64,000 nucleotides of DNA from Chrysomallon squamiferum (GCA_012295275.1 CM022671.1:17128956-17192955); one strand, 5' to 3'; positions 14,535 through 25,182 are shown, counted from the stretch's first letter. Notes: generated by a model not told the origin, from the letters alone. Made by a program: numbers and translations.

Positions 14535-15693
14535 AATAATAATAATAAGATAATAGTAGTAGTAGTAGTGATAGTAGTAATTCTAATAGTAGTAGTAGTT
14601 GCACAGCAACAAAAACAACAACAGCAGTAGGAGTAGAACACGAATCTACAGTCCATGCGATGACGTCATAATTACTTTTCCAAATGGCGATGTTGCTGAC
14701 CTTCAAGCAATATCCAGATAATGGTATTTTATTTAGTAGCAGAGTTTGGCCGCCAGACACAGATACTTGCAGTAAAATGGTAATTACAGACAACGTATTT
14801 AGTAAAACTATGATTTCGTTGTTCCAGGGTATGGATAAGCAAATGTATTTCAGCTGCATTTCCTTGTTCTACGGGTATTCTTTAAGTGCAGTGGAACCAG
14901 CGACATTCTTGTTGTTTTTTTCACAGATATCCATCCATTCCATCCCTAAGCAAATTGCCGGCGCATATTTTCTCTCGTATGCAATGTATGGTGCGTTAAA
15001 CGGTGCTTCCTAGCCCGAGGAACGAGTTAGTTAATAAGTTCACACCTCTCAAGCGACAAACATCAACAAAACATTTGTCAGAGCTTGTTATGAAAGTGTC
15101 GTAACCTGCGGCTGAAACTGGAATGTAGGAGGCTGTGCATAAAACGAGTGTTATTACAGACAATGAACTTTATAGGTCATCAAATTAGTCAAATCAGAAT
15201 AGCGACGCCCACATAAAAAAAATAAAATAAAATAAAGCCTTGAGCTTCGTTTGTTGGGGGGCTTAGACCTAGTTAACACTGAAAAGAAATGACACCTAAG
15301 CACATTGCCTTTTCCATGCTAATTGTTTTTGTGTTTTTTTTTTTTTCTGTAATCACAGAGACGAAATCTTTTTTTACGATTTTGATTCCATTAATAATGA
15401 AATTATTGCTTCAGAAATAGATATGGGCGTGAGTGATTAACTGAGAGAGAGAGAGGAGTGTGTAAAAAAACCAAAAAATATTTTCATAATTCTTGTGCTA
15501 TTCTAACTCATAATTATTTAGGGATCTTTATAGTCAAAAATACATGTGATTCTTAAAAAAATGAAGGTTTAGAATGCCAAATGAAATTTATAGTTTGTCT
15601 CTTTGTGTGAATTTTGTTTAATTTTGTTTCTTCCCCAGTCTATCTGAGGTATTTATACTATTCTGTATGTTAGCAAAACGTATACGTATAGTA

Positions 15694-15750
<57 letters not shown>

Positions 15751-16566
15751 TTCGCATAAACTTATACCTATTATTATTGGTAATTTATTGAATCTCAGAA
15801 TTCAAATACAATTTTTCAAACATTTAAAACATGACATTGAAATAGCTTAATATTAATAACATAGTAATATATCCGTCCTAACATCACGTGGACTCGTAAT
15901 TTAACACAGAGAAACTTGTTACCTTTGAAACAAGGATATATTCGTAATTTAACACAAACTTGTTACCTTTGAAACAAGGACATATTCGTAATTTAACACA
16001 GAGAAACTTGTTGCCTTTGAAACAAGGACATATTCGTAATTTAACACAGAGAAATTTGTTACCTTTGAAACAAGGACATATTCGTTTCCATATTGTAAGG
16101 CAGCCACATCGCTGGTATTGACCAAGAGCTAACTCCATGTAAAACAAGGGAAGGCCGCCAAACACCAACATAATCAAATAGGGAACGAGGAAGGCACCTG
16201 AAACATTAACAGAAATTATATATTACATACATACATACATATATATATATAAATACAACTTTGCAAATATAATGTCATTGTTTGGCACTGCAAATTTGAA
16301 ATATTGTCGGTATGTTCCATGTAGTTTGTTTGTTACAGTTTTACTGCAGTCAGGCTACATGTAATTGGTTAGAAGCAAAAACATCTGAAGTGTTATAGAG
16401 GGAATAATATTAAAATTGAATTTTAATAGCAGAAACAACTACTACTAATAATAAATAAACAAACAACCAATTATTATTATTATTATTATTATTATTTTAT
16501 TATAATTATTATTATTATTACTAGTATTATCATTATTGCTATTACTATCCTCATCCTCATCATCAG

Positions 16567-16618
<52 letters not shown>

Positions 16619-18486
16619 GCTGCTGTTGTTGTCGTAAGAACCACAAGAAGAACACCAAGAAAAGTAAGTTTTTCCGTAACCAAATTGTTACTATAAATAT
16701 ACTGAGTTACACTTTACAAATACTGAACATTTTGCGTACACATAATCATTATTTAAGAAAACTAGCAGATAAAAAAATGATAAAGAACAAAAAGTATTTC
16801 TATACTCGTTCATTCAGTAAATTATATAACAATGAGAATCAGTTACAACTAACTGTAATTATATTTTGTAAGGTCCAAATTCAGTTGGTAGAATTTATAT
16901 TAACCGTTATATAAAACACTGCTTAATGAATATGAAGTATTACAATTTACACTTCATCTGCAATGTATGTATGTATGTATGTGTGTATGTATGTATATAA
17001 CTTTTATTCTGTGTGAAAACTGATGATTTATTAAATTTGTATAAAAAAAAAAATTATTTCCGATGTTTATAATTAGACACGTGTTATTATTACTAGACAT
17101 ATAGTTTTATTATTGTTGTTGTTTTTTCATCAGAAATGTTGAAGAACTTGACTAAATGGAATGATATAAATGTAACCTCTTTCAACATTACGTAAGTTTA
17201 AATTAATCATGTTCCATTACTTAATATTTCCTTTTTCAAACTAGACAGGATTTTATGGTTGATTATTTCTCCGAGTACAGAACACCAGTAATAGAAATGG
17301 AGGGGTGGGGGGGAGGAAAACGCAGGGGGAGGGCGTTAACCTGAATTTTAGTTTTCAGTTTATATCCTGAATCTGTTCTAGCACAGAGTCTGAGACGTGA
17401 ATTAGCTTTGCCTTTGTCAAGTTTCTATCAACTAAAATATCATAACAAATACACAAACAAATAAATAAAAGTTTGCTGGAGAAACGTATTGCATCTTCCC
17501 AGTCCTTAGCAATCTAAACCTCAAAGATGTTAGCTTAACTCTCCAAAAACCCCTTTGTTTTCTTCACTGCAGAACATCTTTTTTTACGTTGTTTTATTTT
17601 TGTTTTAAAACTCGTATAAACTCCCTATTCGAGAGTCAGTAGGGAAATGATAGACATCTGAATACAAAGAGACATTTCTGATATCTGATTTGTGTTAAAA
17701 GTTTCGTATGGCTGTGACTCAGAACACGTTACAAATAACGCATCACGTTTTAGGATAGGCAGAAAGATAATTTGCTAATTATGTAAAAGTATTGTGGGTC
17801 GTAACACTGAGAACCTGTCCCACCCAGAGAAAAACAGTCATGTGCTGAATCATCTCAGTTTTCTACGATGTTAGTTTTCTGTTTGTTTCAGAGCTGTCCA
17901 AAAGTGTATGGATGTATGTATGTGTGTTTGTGTTTGTGTGTGTGTTTGTGTTTGTGTGTGTGTTTGTGTTTTCTGGTGTGTTTTTTATAAACATGTGTGC
18001 ATATGTATGTATGAATGTATGTATGTATGTATGTACGTACTTATGTATATATGTATGTATGTACGTGTGTATGTATGTACATATGTGCATATATGTATGT
18101 AGTTATGTATGTGTGTATATATATATATATGTACATATATGAATGTATGTATGCATGTGTGTATGTATGTATATATATATATATATACACATACATATAC
18201 ACACACAACCAATACAATAACACACAATAACACACATTAACACAAACACGCACATACATATTTGCAATTACAAAGAGAGAGAGAGAGAGGATTTGTATTG
18301 TTGCATAATATTCTGGTTTTGTAATTACAAATATGTTTGTGTGTGTGTGTGTGTCTGTCTGTCTGTCTAAATAAATATATATATATATATACACACACAG
18401 ACACACACGTACATATATATTCGCACACCCACATAAGTACATAATTATACATGTGAATTAGTTGTATCTTTGTGCATTTGAATGTA

Positions 18487-18548
<62 letters not shown>

Positions 18549-21500
18549 ATATGTATGTATGTATGTATGTATATATGTATGTATGTATATATGTATGTAT
18601 GTATGTATATATGAATCTATGTATGTACCTATGTATGTATGTATATATTTTGTGTATGTTTTTATTTATGTTTAGTTATTTTGTATTTAGAAATACGGAA
18701 AATTACTCCATGTTAATAAAAACTTTAAGGAGGCAGTTGCAAAATACTGATGTAAAATGTGCCAGTGGAAAAAAATGTGACAGGCAAAGTGGGTTTACGA
18801 AATGCTGCAAGATGAAAACATTAAAGATCTATGCACGGAAGAAAATAATATTTGGACAGGGAAAGACATTTACGTTATTTTTACACTCTCCACAGAGTCT
18901 GAACACTGGACCGGTCATTCGCTGCCGGACGTTGTTTATTTCAACAACATGGAAACCGGAAGGGTGTTGCCAATGTATATAGCATGGCAAACGATGCTTG
19001 TTTTGACAAAATTTAATACGAAGAATCTGTTTCTGCTGCAGTGTTCGTGCGTTTGTGTGTGTCTGTGTGGTGGGTGTGATAATCATAATAATATAAAGTT
19101 ATTACAGTTACCTTCTTGAATGGAAATGTAAAGAAGACCTGGAAAAATGATAATTAATGTGTATTCTGTGATATTTCTTCAGAGAGGAATGATTCAGCTT
19201 ATGTTGCCTTTTGGAAATATTGTTTCCAAAGAGTTATAAAATAATAATTCATTTTATTTTAATATCGGACTTCATGCATATCCATAATTGATATTACAGA
19301 TATGAAAAATTGTTTATTTGCCTCGCTTTTGGCCTTCTTACCACTGAAGATAAAAATTCAGAAACTTTAATGAACTGATTCTTTTACTAAAATCTTCCGC
19401 CATTGAAAAAACTAAATAAATTTAGGTGATTGAGTATTTCGGATTGAATAATAGAAATATTACCTGAGGTACTATGTTGAGTTTATTTAATTTATACTGG
19501 AATATGATAGAATTATATGAATTAGACAGAAGCAATGTTATATTAATTAATGATCTGTTAAAAAAATACAAAAACAGAAACAGCACAATAAAATATGTAG
19601 AGAACCAGCTTTGATGATTATAAGCATGTAATTATTACGATGATATAAGAGTTAAAATTATTATTATTATTATTTACTTCATCTATTGTTTTAGGTGATG
19701 GTAAAATCTTAGAGACGACTTAGTACAATAAACTTTATTGTGTGAAATTCAGGTATTAATAAAACAAACCGTAGTAGTAACAGTGGTATTGGTAGTAGTG
19801 AAAGTACTAGTAGCAACAGTAATAGTAATACTATTATTAATAATAATTGTAATAGTAGCAGTAGCACTAGTAAAATTATCAAATTAAAAAACAGATTATA
19901 CATGCGCAAAAAAAGAAGTTTGTTTGTAAAAGTTATTCTTTTCGAAAATTTATCCTGCCTTGGTATTACTTTTATAACATCTGATAAAACCTAGGTTTAT
20001 ACTCTTGATATAAAATGTCACATTACTTATGGATAATTTTTAGACTTCTCACTTTTAATTTTTAATTTCTATTTTTTGAGAAACAAAATTTGGAGATTCA
20101 ATGTCCTGTATCATCAGAATGCTGTAGTATAAAGACAGTAGATAAATTAGAATAATTATTTCCATTCATTAGCTTGACTGTCGTACAAAACTAACGTAAA
20201 CCATTTACGCAAATAAGAAATAAAACTGGTGAGAAATCTCCGCCTTGACGTATGCCGTTTTGATGTAACAAAATAAACACAGTATTTGTTATTATTTGTT
20301 CAGTGTTTCTGCGTCCATTATCACGTATTCATATAGTACAAATACAGATTAATTAATACAGTGATTCGTACTTATACTGTGAATTAATTCAGATACAAAT
20401 TCTTTAGCAAATATTAATGTTGATATGTGTGTTATTAGGGAATATGATAATGTTTTATTTGAACGGCGTTGTAATGTTACGTAAAATAGCTGACACCCAG
20501 AAATCGAGTCGATAGCTTTTGTGTTTGAACATTATTGCTTTATTTTGACACGTAAAAATACGGTGTGGACAGGTGCATTTGTTTTATAATTTGCAAAGAC
20601 ACTAAGACCGCTAGTTATTGTAATGTTACACAGAAGCTGCTTTCAGAACATATGTTTAGTAAATAAAATTTGTTTTTCATTATAACTAGTGGTTTTGTGA
20701 ACTGCTGCTACTATGACGACAACAACAACAACTACTATTATAATTATTATTATTATTATTATTATTATTAATCTTTGTAACTCTTATTAACTCTTAAAGG
20801 ATAAAAAAAAAAAAAGAATTTTAGAAATAACGTACATATTAGTTTTCTTTTAAAATTTTACATCGTGTATATTATTTATTTGAATAATTTGACTAGTCTT
20901 GTCCATACTCTATTCTAGTCTGTAAAAAGTGTAAGTGTTCAAAGGACTGTTGTCTTTCATTTTTATCTCTTATCTTTTCCTTCTTTCTTTATAGGTTTAT
21001 TTGTATGTTTGTTTGCTTGTTTGTTTGTTTGTTTATTTATTTATTTATTTATTTATTTATTTGTTTATTTGTTTATTTATACCCTCCTCCTTATTACTGA
21101 AATCACTGCATGTTAAATATTAGACCCTCTCAGTTTGAGCTTCCAGTCGTGTTTTCTGAAATCCTGGAATCGGCCTTAATTTGTAATAATTTATTGTACA
21201 AACAAACAATATTTGCTGTCTACAATTATTAGAATATTCAGTTATTTGTCACTTAAATTATTTTTCATTGCTTTAAGTGGGTATTGGCTATTCTTTGTCA
21301 GGTAATCAATAGCTGTATAAACATTAACAATCTTCAGACTTTTCTTTTCTTTATTCATAGACAAACATTAACTGTTGTTATAAGATGTGAAACTCAGCTT
21401 AATTTATTTAATTATATGAATTATCAACTGATAAAATATTTAAAATATAATATATATTATTATTAAGAAAGCAAATGGAAATACTTAGATATGATTATTT

Positions 21501-22134
21501 ATTTTAATTTATTCGTTAGAAAAACCAACTCCTTCACAACAAAGAACGAAATGCTACTCTGACTTAAATATATCAGACGAAATTAGAATTAAATGTATTA
21601 TTAACACACACACATATGTATATATATTTATAGAAAAAACATAGTAATTAAAGAATAATTAAAGCGGAACATTTTAATAGCTGCAGATCCTTTACAGTTA
21701 TATTTCTTTAAAAAAATCTTTCATCATTATCAAACACATTTTGAATCTAATTTCTCCAACGAATTCATTGAAAAATAATATTAATACGTTACCACATACA
21801 TTTTAAATTTCCCTCTTTTTTTTTTTTTTTTTTTTTTTTAATAAGATGGTTAAATATACTCATGTATGACACATACACTTTATAACTTACTTGGTTTTTT
21901 TTTTTTTATAAAATAAGAAAGTTTAAATATATGTTTTATGTACGACTTACCACCACCATTTTTGTAACAAATGTACGGGAATCTCCAGACGTTTCCGAGG
22001 TCTACGGCGAATCCGATGACGCTTAGTAAAAAGTCCACTTTTTTACCCCAGGACTCACGCTGTGGTTCTCCTTTTGCTTTCTCAATAATCGTCGTTTTCC
22101 CGTCAACAAGCGGCATCTCTTTTTCCGGCGTCAT
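2055..22134 (-). CDS. Sodium-dependent monoamine (serotonin-type) transporter, SLC6 family, 12 exons, 3' end missing
   Basis: Joined exons on the minus strand (22134-21951, 16197-16063, 11385-11067, 9056-8918, 7996-7862, 7166-7063, 6508-6384, 5842-5730, 5374-5246, 4235-4136, 3753-3653, 2222-2055) give 584 codons with all phases matching. They encode the 12-TM Na+/Cl- symporter core that clears monoamine transmitter across the plasma membrane. Seen: TM1 [13 protein letters not shown] with the amine-binding Asp (residue 45), GQY and ICP motifs, EL2 with two conserved Cys and several N-glycosylation sequons, TM6 [11 protein letters not shown]7 Asn/Ser chloride ligands (VNCLTSF), TM8 LGLDTTFGGLE and TM10 [21 protein letters not shown] and the overall match favour serotonin over dopamine transporters. 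The 5' end is uncertain: the frame stays open to 22302 and a good acceptor sits at 22265-22266, so an upstream exon is possible. The exon after 2055 (short C-terminal tail) was not found. The gene would be an SLC6A4 orthologue; a symbol is not assigned. Confidence 0.9.
3029..3312. repeat. 27-28 bp minisatellite, 10 copies, in SLC6 intron 11
   Basis: Ten head-to-tail copies of a unit reading gttgattgtcattaatat plus an A-run of variable length. Copies differ mainly in A-run length and single substitutions. It lies between exons 11 and 12 and includes no splice junction. Confidence 0.93.
3653..3753 (-). CDS. SLC6 transporter exon 11 (IL5 and TM11 start)
   Basis: Encodes [20 protein letters not shown], then [14 protein letters not shown]. 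It matches SERT GITQFCRDVKEMLG and WVAISPLFLL. The acceptor (atttcag|GGGTG) lies directly against an (ATT)n microsatellite that serves as its upstream tract. Donor is CTG|gtaccg. Confidence 0.94.
4136..4235 (-). CDS. SLC6 transporter exon 10 (EL5 and TM10)
   Basis: Encodes [18 protein letters not shown] and [16 protein letters not shown]. The Glu of FFEAAAVSW matches the extracellular-gate Glu that pairs with the TM1 Arg in SLC6 transporters. Acceptor is ctcag|GGAGG after a T-rich tract; donor is TACG|gtgaat. Confidence 0.95.
5035..5234. repeat. Three-copy 66-71 bp minisatellite next to SLC6 exon 9 donor
   Basis: Three copies of a unit containing gtaaagggaataacagag, then aaaggccaaacacgaaa and cacgtcac. 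It starts about 10 bp inside the intron after exon 9. The string acgaaacagaaac from the third copy also occurs inside exon 9 (about 5271), hinting that part of the unit came from the exon. Confidence 0.85.
5246..5374 (-). CDS. SLC6 transporter exon 9 (TM8 end and TM9)
   Basis: Encodes [20 protein letters not shown], then [19 protein letters not shown] and TTTY. It matches SERT FAGLEGVITAVLDEFP and TM9. Acceptor is ttacag|TTTGG and donor TAC|gttagt. A three-copy minisatellite begins just inside the following intron (5035-5234). Confidence 0.94.
5428..5512. repeat. (ACAT)n then (AT)n microsatellite
   Basis: About 17 consecutive ACAT units followed by an AT run, in the SLC6 intron before exon 9. 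Confidence 0.95.
5730..5842 (-). CDS. SLC6 transporter exon 8 (EL4 and TM8 start)
   Basis: Encodes [20 protein letters not shown] and the TM8 start [18 protein letters not shown]. The Asp of LGLD and the following Thr correspond to Na2-site ligands; human SERT has Ser438 where this protein has Thr. Acceptor is cctccag|AC and donor ACCACA|gtaagt. Confidence 0.94.
6180..6232. repeat. (AGAT)n microsatellite
   Basis: About 13 tandem AGAT units in the SLC6 intron between exons 7 and 8. Shorter related runs occur at 5910-5935 and 6248-6261. Confidence 0.95.
6384..6508 (-). CDS. SLC6 transporter exon 7 (TM7 and EL4 start)
   Basis: Encodes [17 protein letters not shown], then [19 protein letters not shown] to VARV. 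The VNCLTSF segment carries the conserved Asn and Ser of the chloride site. Acceptor is tttcag|AGACG and donor GTAG|gtaagt. Confidence 0.95.
7063..7166 (-). CDS. SLC6 transporter exon 6 (TM6)
   Basis: Encodes [18 protein letters not shown] and then [17 protein letters not shown]. This is unwound TM6, holding the Ser that ligates Na+ and Cl- and the Phe of the substrate gate in SERT. Acceptor is ttcag|GTGTGG and donor ACAG|gtaatc. Confidence 0.95.
7862..7996 (-). CDS. SLC6 transporter exon 5 (TM5 and EL3)
   Basis: A 135-bp phase-0 exon encoding [20 protein letters not shown], then [18 protein letters not shown] and KLTDVN. It matches SERT TM5 and the membrane-associated helix before TM6. Acceptor is tttcag|GCTGTT, and this junction is the unit of a 16-copy tandem array in the preceding intron. 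Donor is AAC|gtatgt. Confidence 0.93.
7991..8467. repeat. 30-bp minisatellite made of the SLC6 exon 5 acceptor, 16 copies
   Basis: Sixteen units of 29-31 bp. Read on the minus strand, each intact unit holds a T-rich tract, tttcag and the first six exon 5 bases GCTGTT. The first copy (7991-8020) carries the real acceptor. About 13 copies keep the CAG; the rest have decayed. Starting at an upstream copy would enter a TAA after GCT GTT AGA TTG, so only the exon-proximal acceptor gives an open frame. Confidence 0.95.
8918..9056 (-). CDS. SLC6 transporter exon 4 (end of EL2, TM4)
   Basis: Encodes [20 protein letters not shown] and TM4 ([17 protein letters not shown]), ending SSGK at donor AAG|gttcag. 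The acceptor cag|ACGCGAG completes the Glu codon left by exon 3. Diverged copies of the 5' edge of this exon lie in the upstream intron (9100-9376). Confidence 0.92.
9032..9376. repeat. Diverged copies of the SLC6 exon 4 acceptor region
   Basis: The exon 4 5' edge with flanking intron (9032-9088) recurs in diverged form at about 9103-9165, 9222-9256 and 9328-9376. Shared words are tactgcatct, gtcgtctgaaatt, aatttattata and aatgaaaatcac. The copies are too diverged to code, and some keep a CAG in the acceptor position. Confidence 0.7.
10925..10962. repeat. Decayed copy of the SLC6 exon 3 donor end
   Basis: The word tcaaagaattct followed by cagatgctgatgctgct mirrors the true exon 3 end (tcaaagaattctgtagatgctgct) at 11067-11092. 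The donor GT is lost in the copy. AAT and AAC microsatellites separate the two. Confidence 0.7.
11067..11385 (-). CDS. SLC6 transporter exon 3 (TM3 and extracellular loop 2)
   Basis: Starts [19 protein letters not shown] (TM3 with the conserved Tyr-Tyr-Asn) and runs through [14 protein letters not shown], the conserved EL2 disulphide pair, into a long loop with sequons NNT, NVT, NET and NST, ending at TAASTEFFE. Donor is TTTGA|gtaata, phase 2. By eye, the residues equivalent to human SERT Ile172 and Ala173 are Val and Ser. Confidence 0.93.
11396..11590. repeat. Short degenerate repeat in the intron before SLC6 exon 3
   Basis: About seven repeats of a unit around gcttcgaaattcngaaataa, roughly 25-30 bp, starting some 10 bp from the exon 3 acceptor. 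Early copies read ttctgaaatt, which on the minus strand resembles the true acceptor atttcagaa. Confidence 0.75.
11975..12095. mobile_element. SINE-like repeat fragment
   Basis: Contains gctttcctgttcatggga, then cattgcagctaaaagatcc. The same word order (cctgttcat-ggga, gcat-aaaag-tcc) occurs near 34240 and partly at 13105, so this is a dispersed repeat. It resembles an abundant molluscan interspersed element I recall; no database match was made. Confidence 0.5.
12741..12925. repeat. Long inverted repeat (55-bp arms) in SLC6 intron 2
   Basis: Arms 12741-12795 and 12871-12925 are reverse complements at 52 of 55 positions. The 75-bp spacer is T-rich then A-rich, so pairing could continue inward. 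Transcribed RNA from either strand would form a long hairpin. Confidence 0.93.
13090..13150. mobile_element. Short SINE-like repeat fragment
   Basis: Contains caaaacgcggtaagagcttt and cctgtctatgag, matching the start of the dispersed repeat seen near 11990 and 34200. Confidence 0.4.
13880..13952. repeat. (AAT)n microsatellite
   Basis: More than 20 AAT units in SLC6 intron 2, close to a GA tract. Confidence 0.95.
14046..14118. repeat. (AG)n tract
   Basis: About 36 AG dinucleotides, a perfect purine/pyrimidine mirror tract, in SLC6 intron 2. Confidence 0.97.
14640..15060. other. Non-repetitive island with unrecognised ORFs in SLC6 intron 2
   Basis: This stretch lacks microsatellites and has a higher GC level than its surroundings. 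It holds a 109-codon ORF on plus (14684-15013) and an overlapping one on minus. Neither translation shows a domain I recognise. It could be an old gene fragment, a transposon remnant or conserved non-coding DNA. Confidence 0.25.
15700..15748. repeat. (GT)n microsatellite
   Basis: About 24 GT units in SLC6 intron 2. Confidence 0.95.
15910..16080. repeat. Minisatellite made of the SLC6 exon 2 donor, 4 copies
   Basis: Four copies (periods 48, 48 and 44 bp) of the exon 2 end with its donor. On the minus strand the junctions are AAAG|GTAACA at 16063, AAAG|GCAACA at 16015, AAAG|GTAACA at 15967 and again at 15923. The first is used in the model. The second and third would add 16 or 32 in-frame residues ([16 protein letters not shown]) in intracellular loop 1; the fourth is out of frame. 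Confidence 0.93.
16063..16197 (-). CDS. SLC6 transporter exon 2 (TM2 and IL1)
   Basis: A 135-bp exon completing [10 protein letters not shown] and continuing [17 protein letters not shown] to RICPCFK. Acceptor is tttcag|GT and donor AAAG|gtaaca. It matches TM2 and the first intracellular loop of SERT. The donor end is tandemly repeated into the intron (see 15921-16080). Confidence 0.92.
16468..16618. repeat. (ATT)n microsatellites
   Basis: Two ATT runs (about 16470-16496 and 16569-16617) with degenerate sequence between, in SLC6 intron 1. Confidence 0.9.
17905..18670. repeat. GT/TATG/TATA simple-sequence region
   Basis: A long mosaic of GT-rich, (TATG)n and (TA)n runs, with peaks at 17920-17970, 18005-18200 and 18489-18650, in SLC6 intron 1. 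All long ORFs here are simple-sequence artefacts. Confidence 0.9.
18700..19119 (+). other. Unrecognised ORF island in SLC6 intron 1
   Basis: A non-repetitive stretch holding a 105-codon ORF on plus (18802-19119), with segments such as [15 protein letters not shown] and [14 protein letters not shown] that look more protein-like than the flanking simple repeats. I recognise no family. It lacks a clear promoter or splice context, so an old pseudogene or transposon fragment is as likely as an exon. Confidence 0.25.
21951..22134 (-). CDS. SLC6 transporter exon 1 (N-terminus and TM1)
   Basis: Codes from a Met (MTPEKEM) through [12 protein letters not shown] and TM1 with [20 protein letters not shown], ending in phase 1 at the donor GGTG|gtaagt. 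Start choice is provisional. With this Met the TM1 Asp is residue 45; an in-frame Met at 22302 would put it at 101, nearer to vertebrate SERT spacing. A pyrimidine tract plus AG at 22265-22266 suggests the exon may instead begin at 22264 by splicing from an upstream exon. Confidence 0.88.
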
Positions 22135-22735
22135 CTTCAACGTCTGAGTCCACTCTCCAACGCTACTATCAACGCGCCAAAAAAACCCACACAATCTGCA
22201 CGAAGACGGCACACGTAGCTTTTCCCGCGTTTTTACCAGCCTATCGTCTGACTCGAATACCGTGCTGGCCAAGAGAAGAGAAGAGAAGCTGCCGCAAGTC
22301 AATTTCGCAAACCATGAAAATGCATGTTGTATCTAATCGATTACAAAGGATATAATGAAATGGTTAATTAGAAACTGACCAATAAGCCCAGGATATACGG
22401 TGACGGTGGTGGTGGTGGGGGAAACAATAGCAATATTTTCTGGCGGATATGAAGTAACCATCTTTTATGCATACGGAGTTGGATACCGAGATTAGAAGAA
22501 ACGTCAAAGCATATTCATGGGGTTGCCCGAGAGATGCCAAGATATGTTTGAACGACTTTGTTTTTGTGTGTCATGACAAGTTAGTCAATCGGGAAAGCAA
22601 TTTCTGCCGTGACCAGTTGGGTCAGTCAATCTGTACATTGCGTAACGAAACTGCGAGCAGACACAGCGGCTCGTTACAATTTAGAAATAAGAACATTAGA
22701 AACAGATCAGGTTTAACTGTTCTCAGAGTCATCGA

Positions 22736-22766
<31 letters not shown>

Positions 22767-23232
22767 TTATTTTTTATTTATTTATTTTATTTATTTATTT
22801 ATTATTATTTTATTATTATTTTATTATTTTATTATTAAATATATTTTTTAAAAAACACACAAAGAAAGAAACCTTGAATTATTGTTTCTTCTATGAACCA
22901 CTGACTATAAACAAAAATTCTGAAAATGTTACTTCTTCTCCTTCAAGAAAACATTATTAATACTGATACAACAGTAGAAGTAATGAGCCTTACTGCTACT
23001 ACCACTACAATTACAATTTGTAGCAAGTGCTAATATTCCTCCCGATTTCGTAAAATCTCTAAGCATATATTATGCCCTCATTAAAAGAGCAATATTTTAA
23101 GCAATAGTTTGACTATTTCTAGCTGAATATTGAAGGTCCAATTCGGATTTATGTTAACAGACTGTTGGTTACGCATATGCGTTTATATCGGATTTGATTA
23201 TTATCAACAAATTTTTAAACATACCATTACAC

Positions 23233-23233
<1 letters not shown>

Positions 23234-23321
<88 letters not shown>
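23234..23321. repeat. (CT)n tract followed by (CA)n
   Basis: About 43 CT units then a CA run to 23355. ORFs on both strands here are repeat artefacts. Confidence 0.97.
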
Positions 23322-23323
<2 letters not shown>

Positions 23324-23929
23324 CACACACACACACACACAGACACACACACACAAACACATTTAGTAATTCTAATTATTTCAATTATTAGTCTACATAC
23401 AGCCAATGATTCAGAACATTTTTCGATCTTTTTTTTTCCATGTAACTTCTGCTTCCTTTTCATGTCGCTGGGTTTTGTCATATATTGTGATATGTGTGTC
23501 ACAACAAACCTTGTTAAGACAATCACCGATCCGTGATGCGATCGTATTTTTAGAAAGCATTTTTATTTAGTTTCATAGTTCTAAAAGTATTTTAAAAAAG
23601 AAAAAAGAAAAAAGAAAAAGAAAGATAAAGAAAAAAATTGATACTAATTAAACAAGGAAAATGAAATCAAACTAAGCAAGAGTTAGCATTAGACATTAAA
23701 CATTACGAAGAGAGTACGGGGGAGAGAGATTTTAATAATTTAAATAATTATATAATAATTATACCACTTGACGGCGTTAGAACATTTGGACTAATGATGA
23801 GGTGATGATATATAACGACACTGTAGATAATTTTAGACGTTAGAAACTATTACAGCTTAGCATTTATATCCAGATCCATTTGTATTTAAATAGTTTTTGA
23901 GAGATTTTCTATTTTAAGCACATACATAC

Positions 23930-23964
<35 letters not shown>

Positions 23965-25150
23965 TATTCATAGATACACAAAGACAGTCACAAAAACGTT
24001 ACGACTTCATAAGAGTTTGGCAAAAGAACACGTTATTTTGGAACGTTATTAATATCGCTGAGTTGGCGTTACACAGCGGGAAACAATCGTTTTGCACGTG
24101 TTGGCGTGTGTTGGCGTAGGCCAAACTGTCAAGACTATCTTTGGAACCTGCACGAGAGCATGTGACAGAAAATGAAGTGTTTGTTTGGAACTGAAAGCCT
24201 TGAGATGATGTTTGGTTGCAGGCATTTTCTGTGAAGTTTTAGATTTATTTTAGATTTTGTTATTCTCAGCAAAATATGAATAAAATGTGAAAGAAAATGA
24301 TTTATTTTTTAAAACAATGGGGTATCTTAATTTTTTTTTCTTTTGGTTCTTTGTAAAGGTTAACTGGTGGCTGTTATTTTAACACAATTGTTGTCATTAT
24401 TATTACAGCATTATCAGTTATTACAATGGTAAAAAAAAAAAAATTAAACTAACAATGTATTTCAGTATCGTTATTTTCCTTTCTATCGTTATTTTCATAC
24501 ATTTCTTCTTCTTCTTCTTGTTTTCTTGATCTTATTTCTACACATGATATTTCTGCTGTTTTCTCGATAATAACATCAGAATTAATCACTGATGGAATCT
24601 GAAGGAGGGAAGGAATGGAATAGATACTATCATCATCATCATCTTTATCAACAACAACAACAACAACAATAATAATAATAATAATAAATTCAGAACCGGA
24701 CATTTTCGAAAAACAAACGACCTCAGTGTAAACTGGTCTATAATTCAACCTCTTTTAATAAACGTTCGCTTCTATCTATTTTGTCATCAGTTCAACTATC
24801 AGACAAATCTCTCAAACAAAAGTTCTCTTTTGTCAACGCAGCAGTTCCAGCTGGTTTACTCATCTTGAATCTTCAATACAAACTGCCGTACGTTTGACAA
24901 GTACAGCTTTTAATGCGAAACGTGTCGAGGTTTCGTTAAATATTCATCTATTCGTTCAGTTTGTCAACATGTTATATAATTCATCTGTCATGTATCTGGA
25001 AACAAGCGCTCACACGCTATATAATTTTTTTTTACGGATATTTGTTTCAGCTATCCCAGTATTCAGTGCAGTTTTATTTTACTTGCCGATTGCAGTTAAT
25101 ATGGCAATCGACATAGATGATTATTCCATATCTCTTATACAATATGTAGA

Positions 25151-25182
<32 letters not shown>

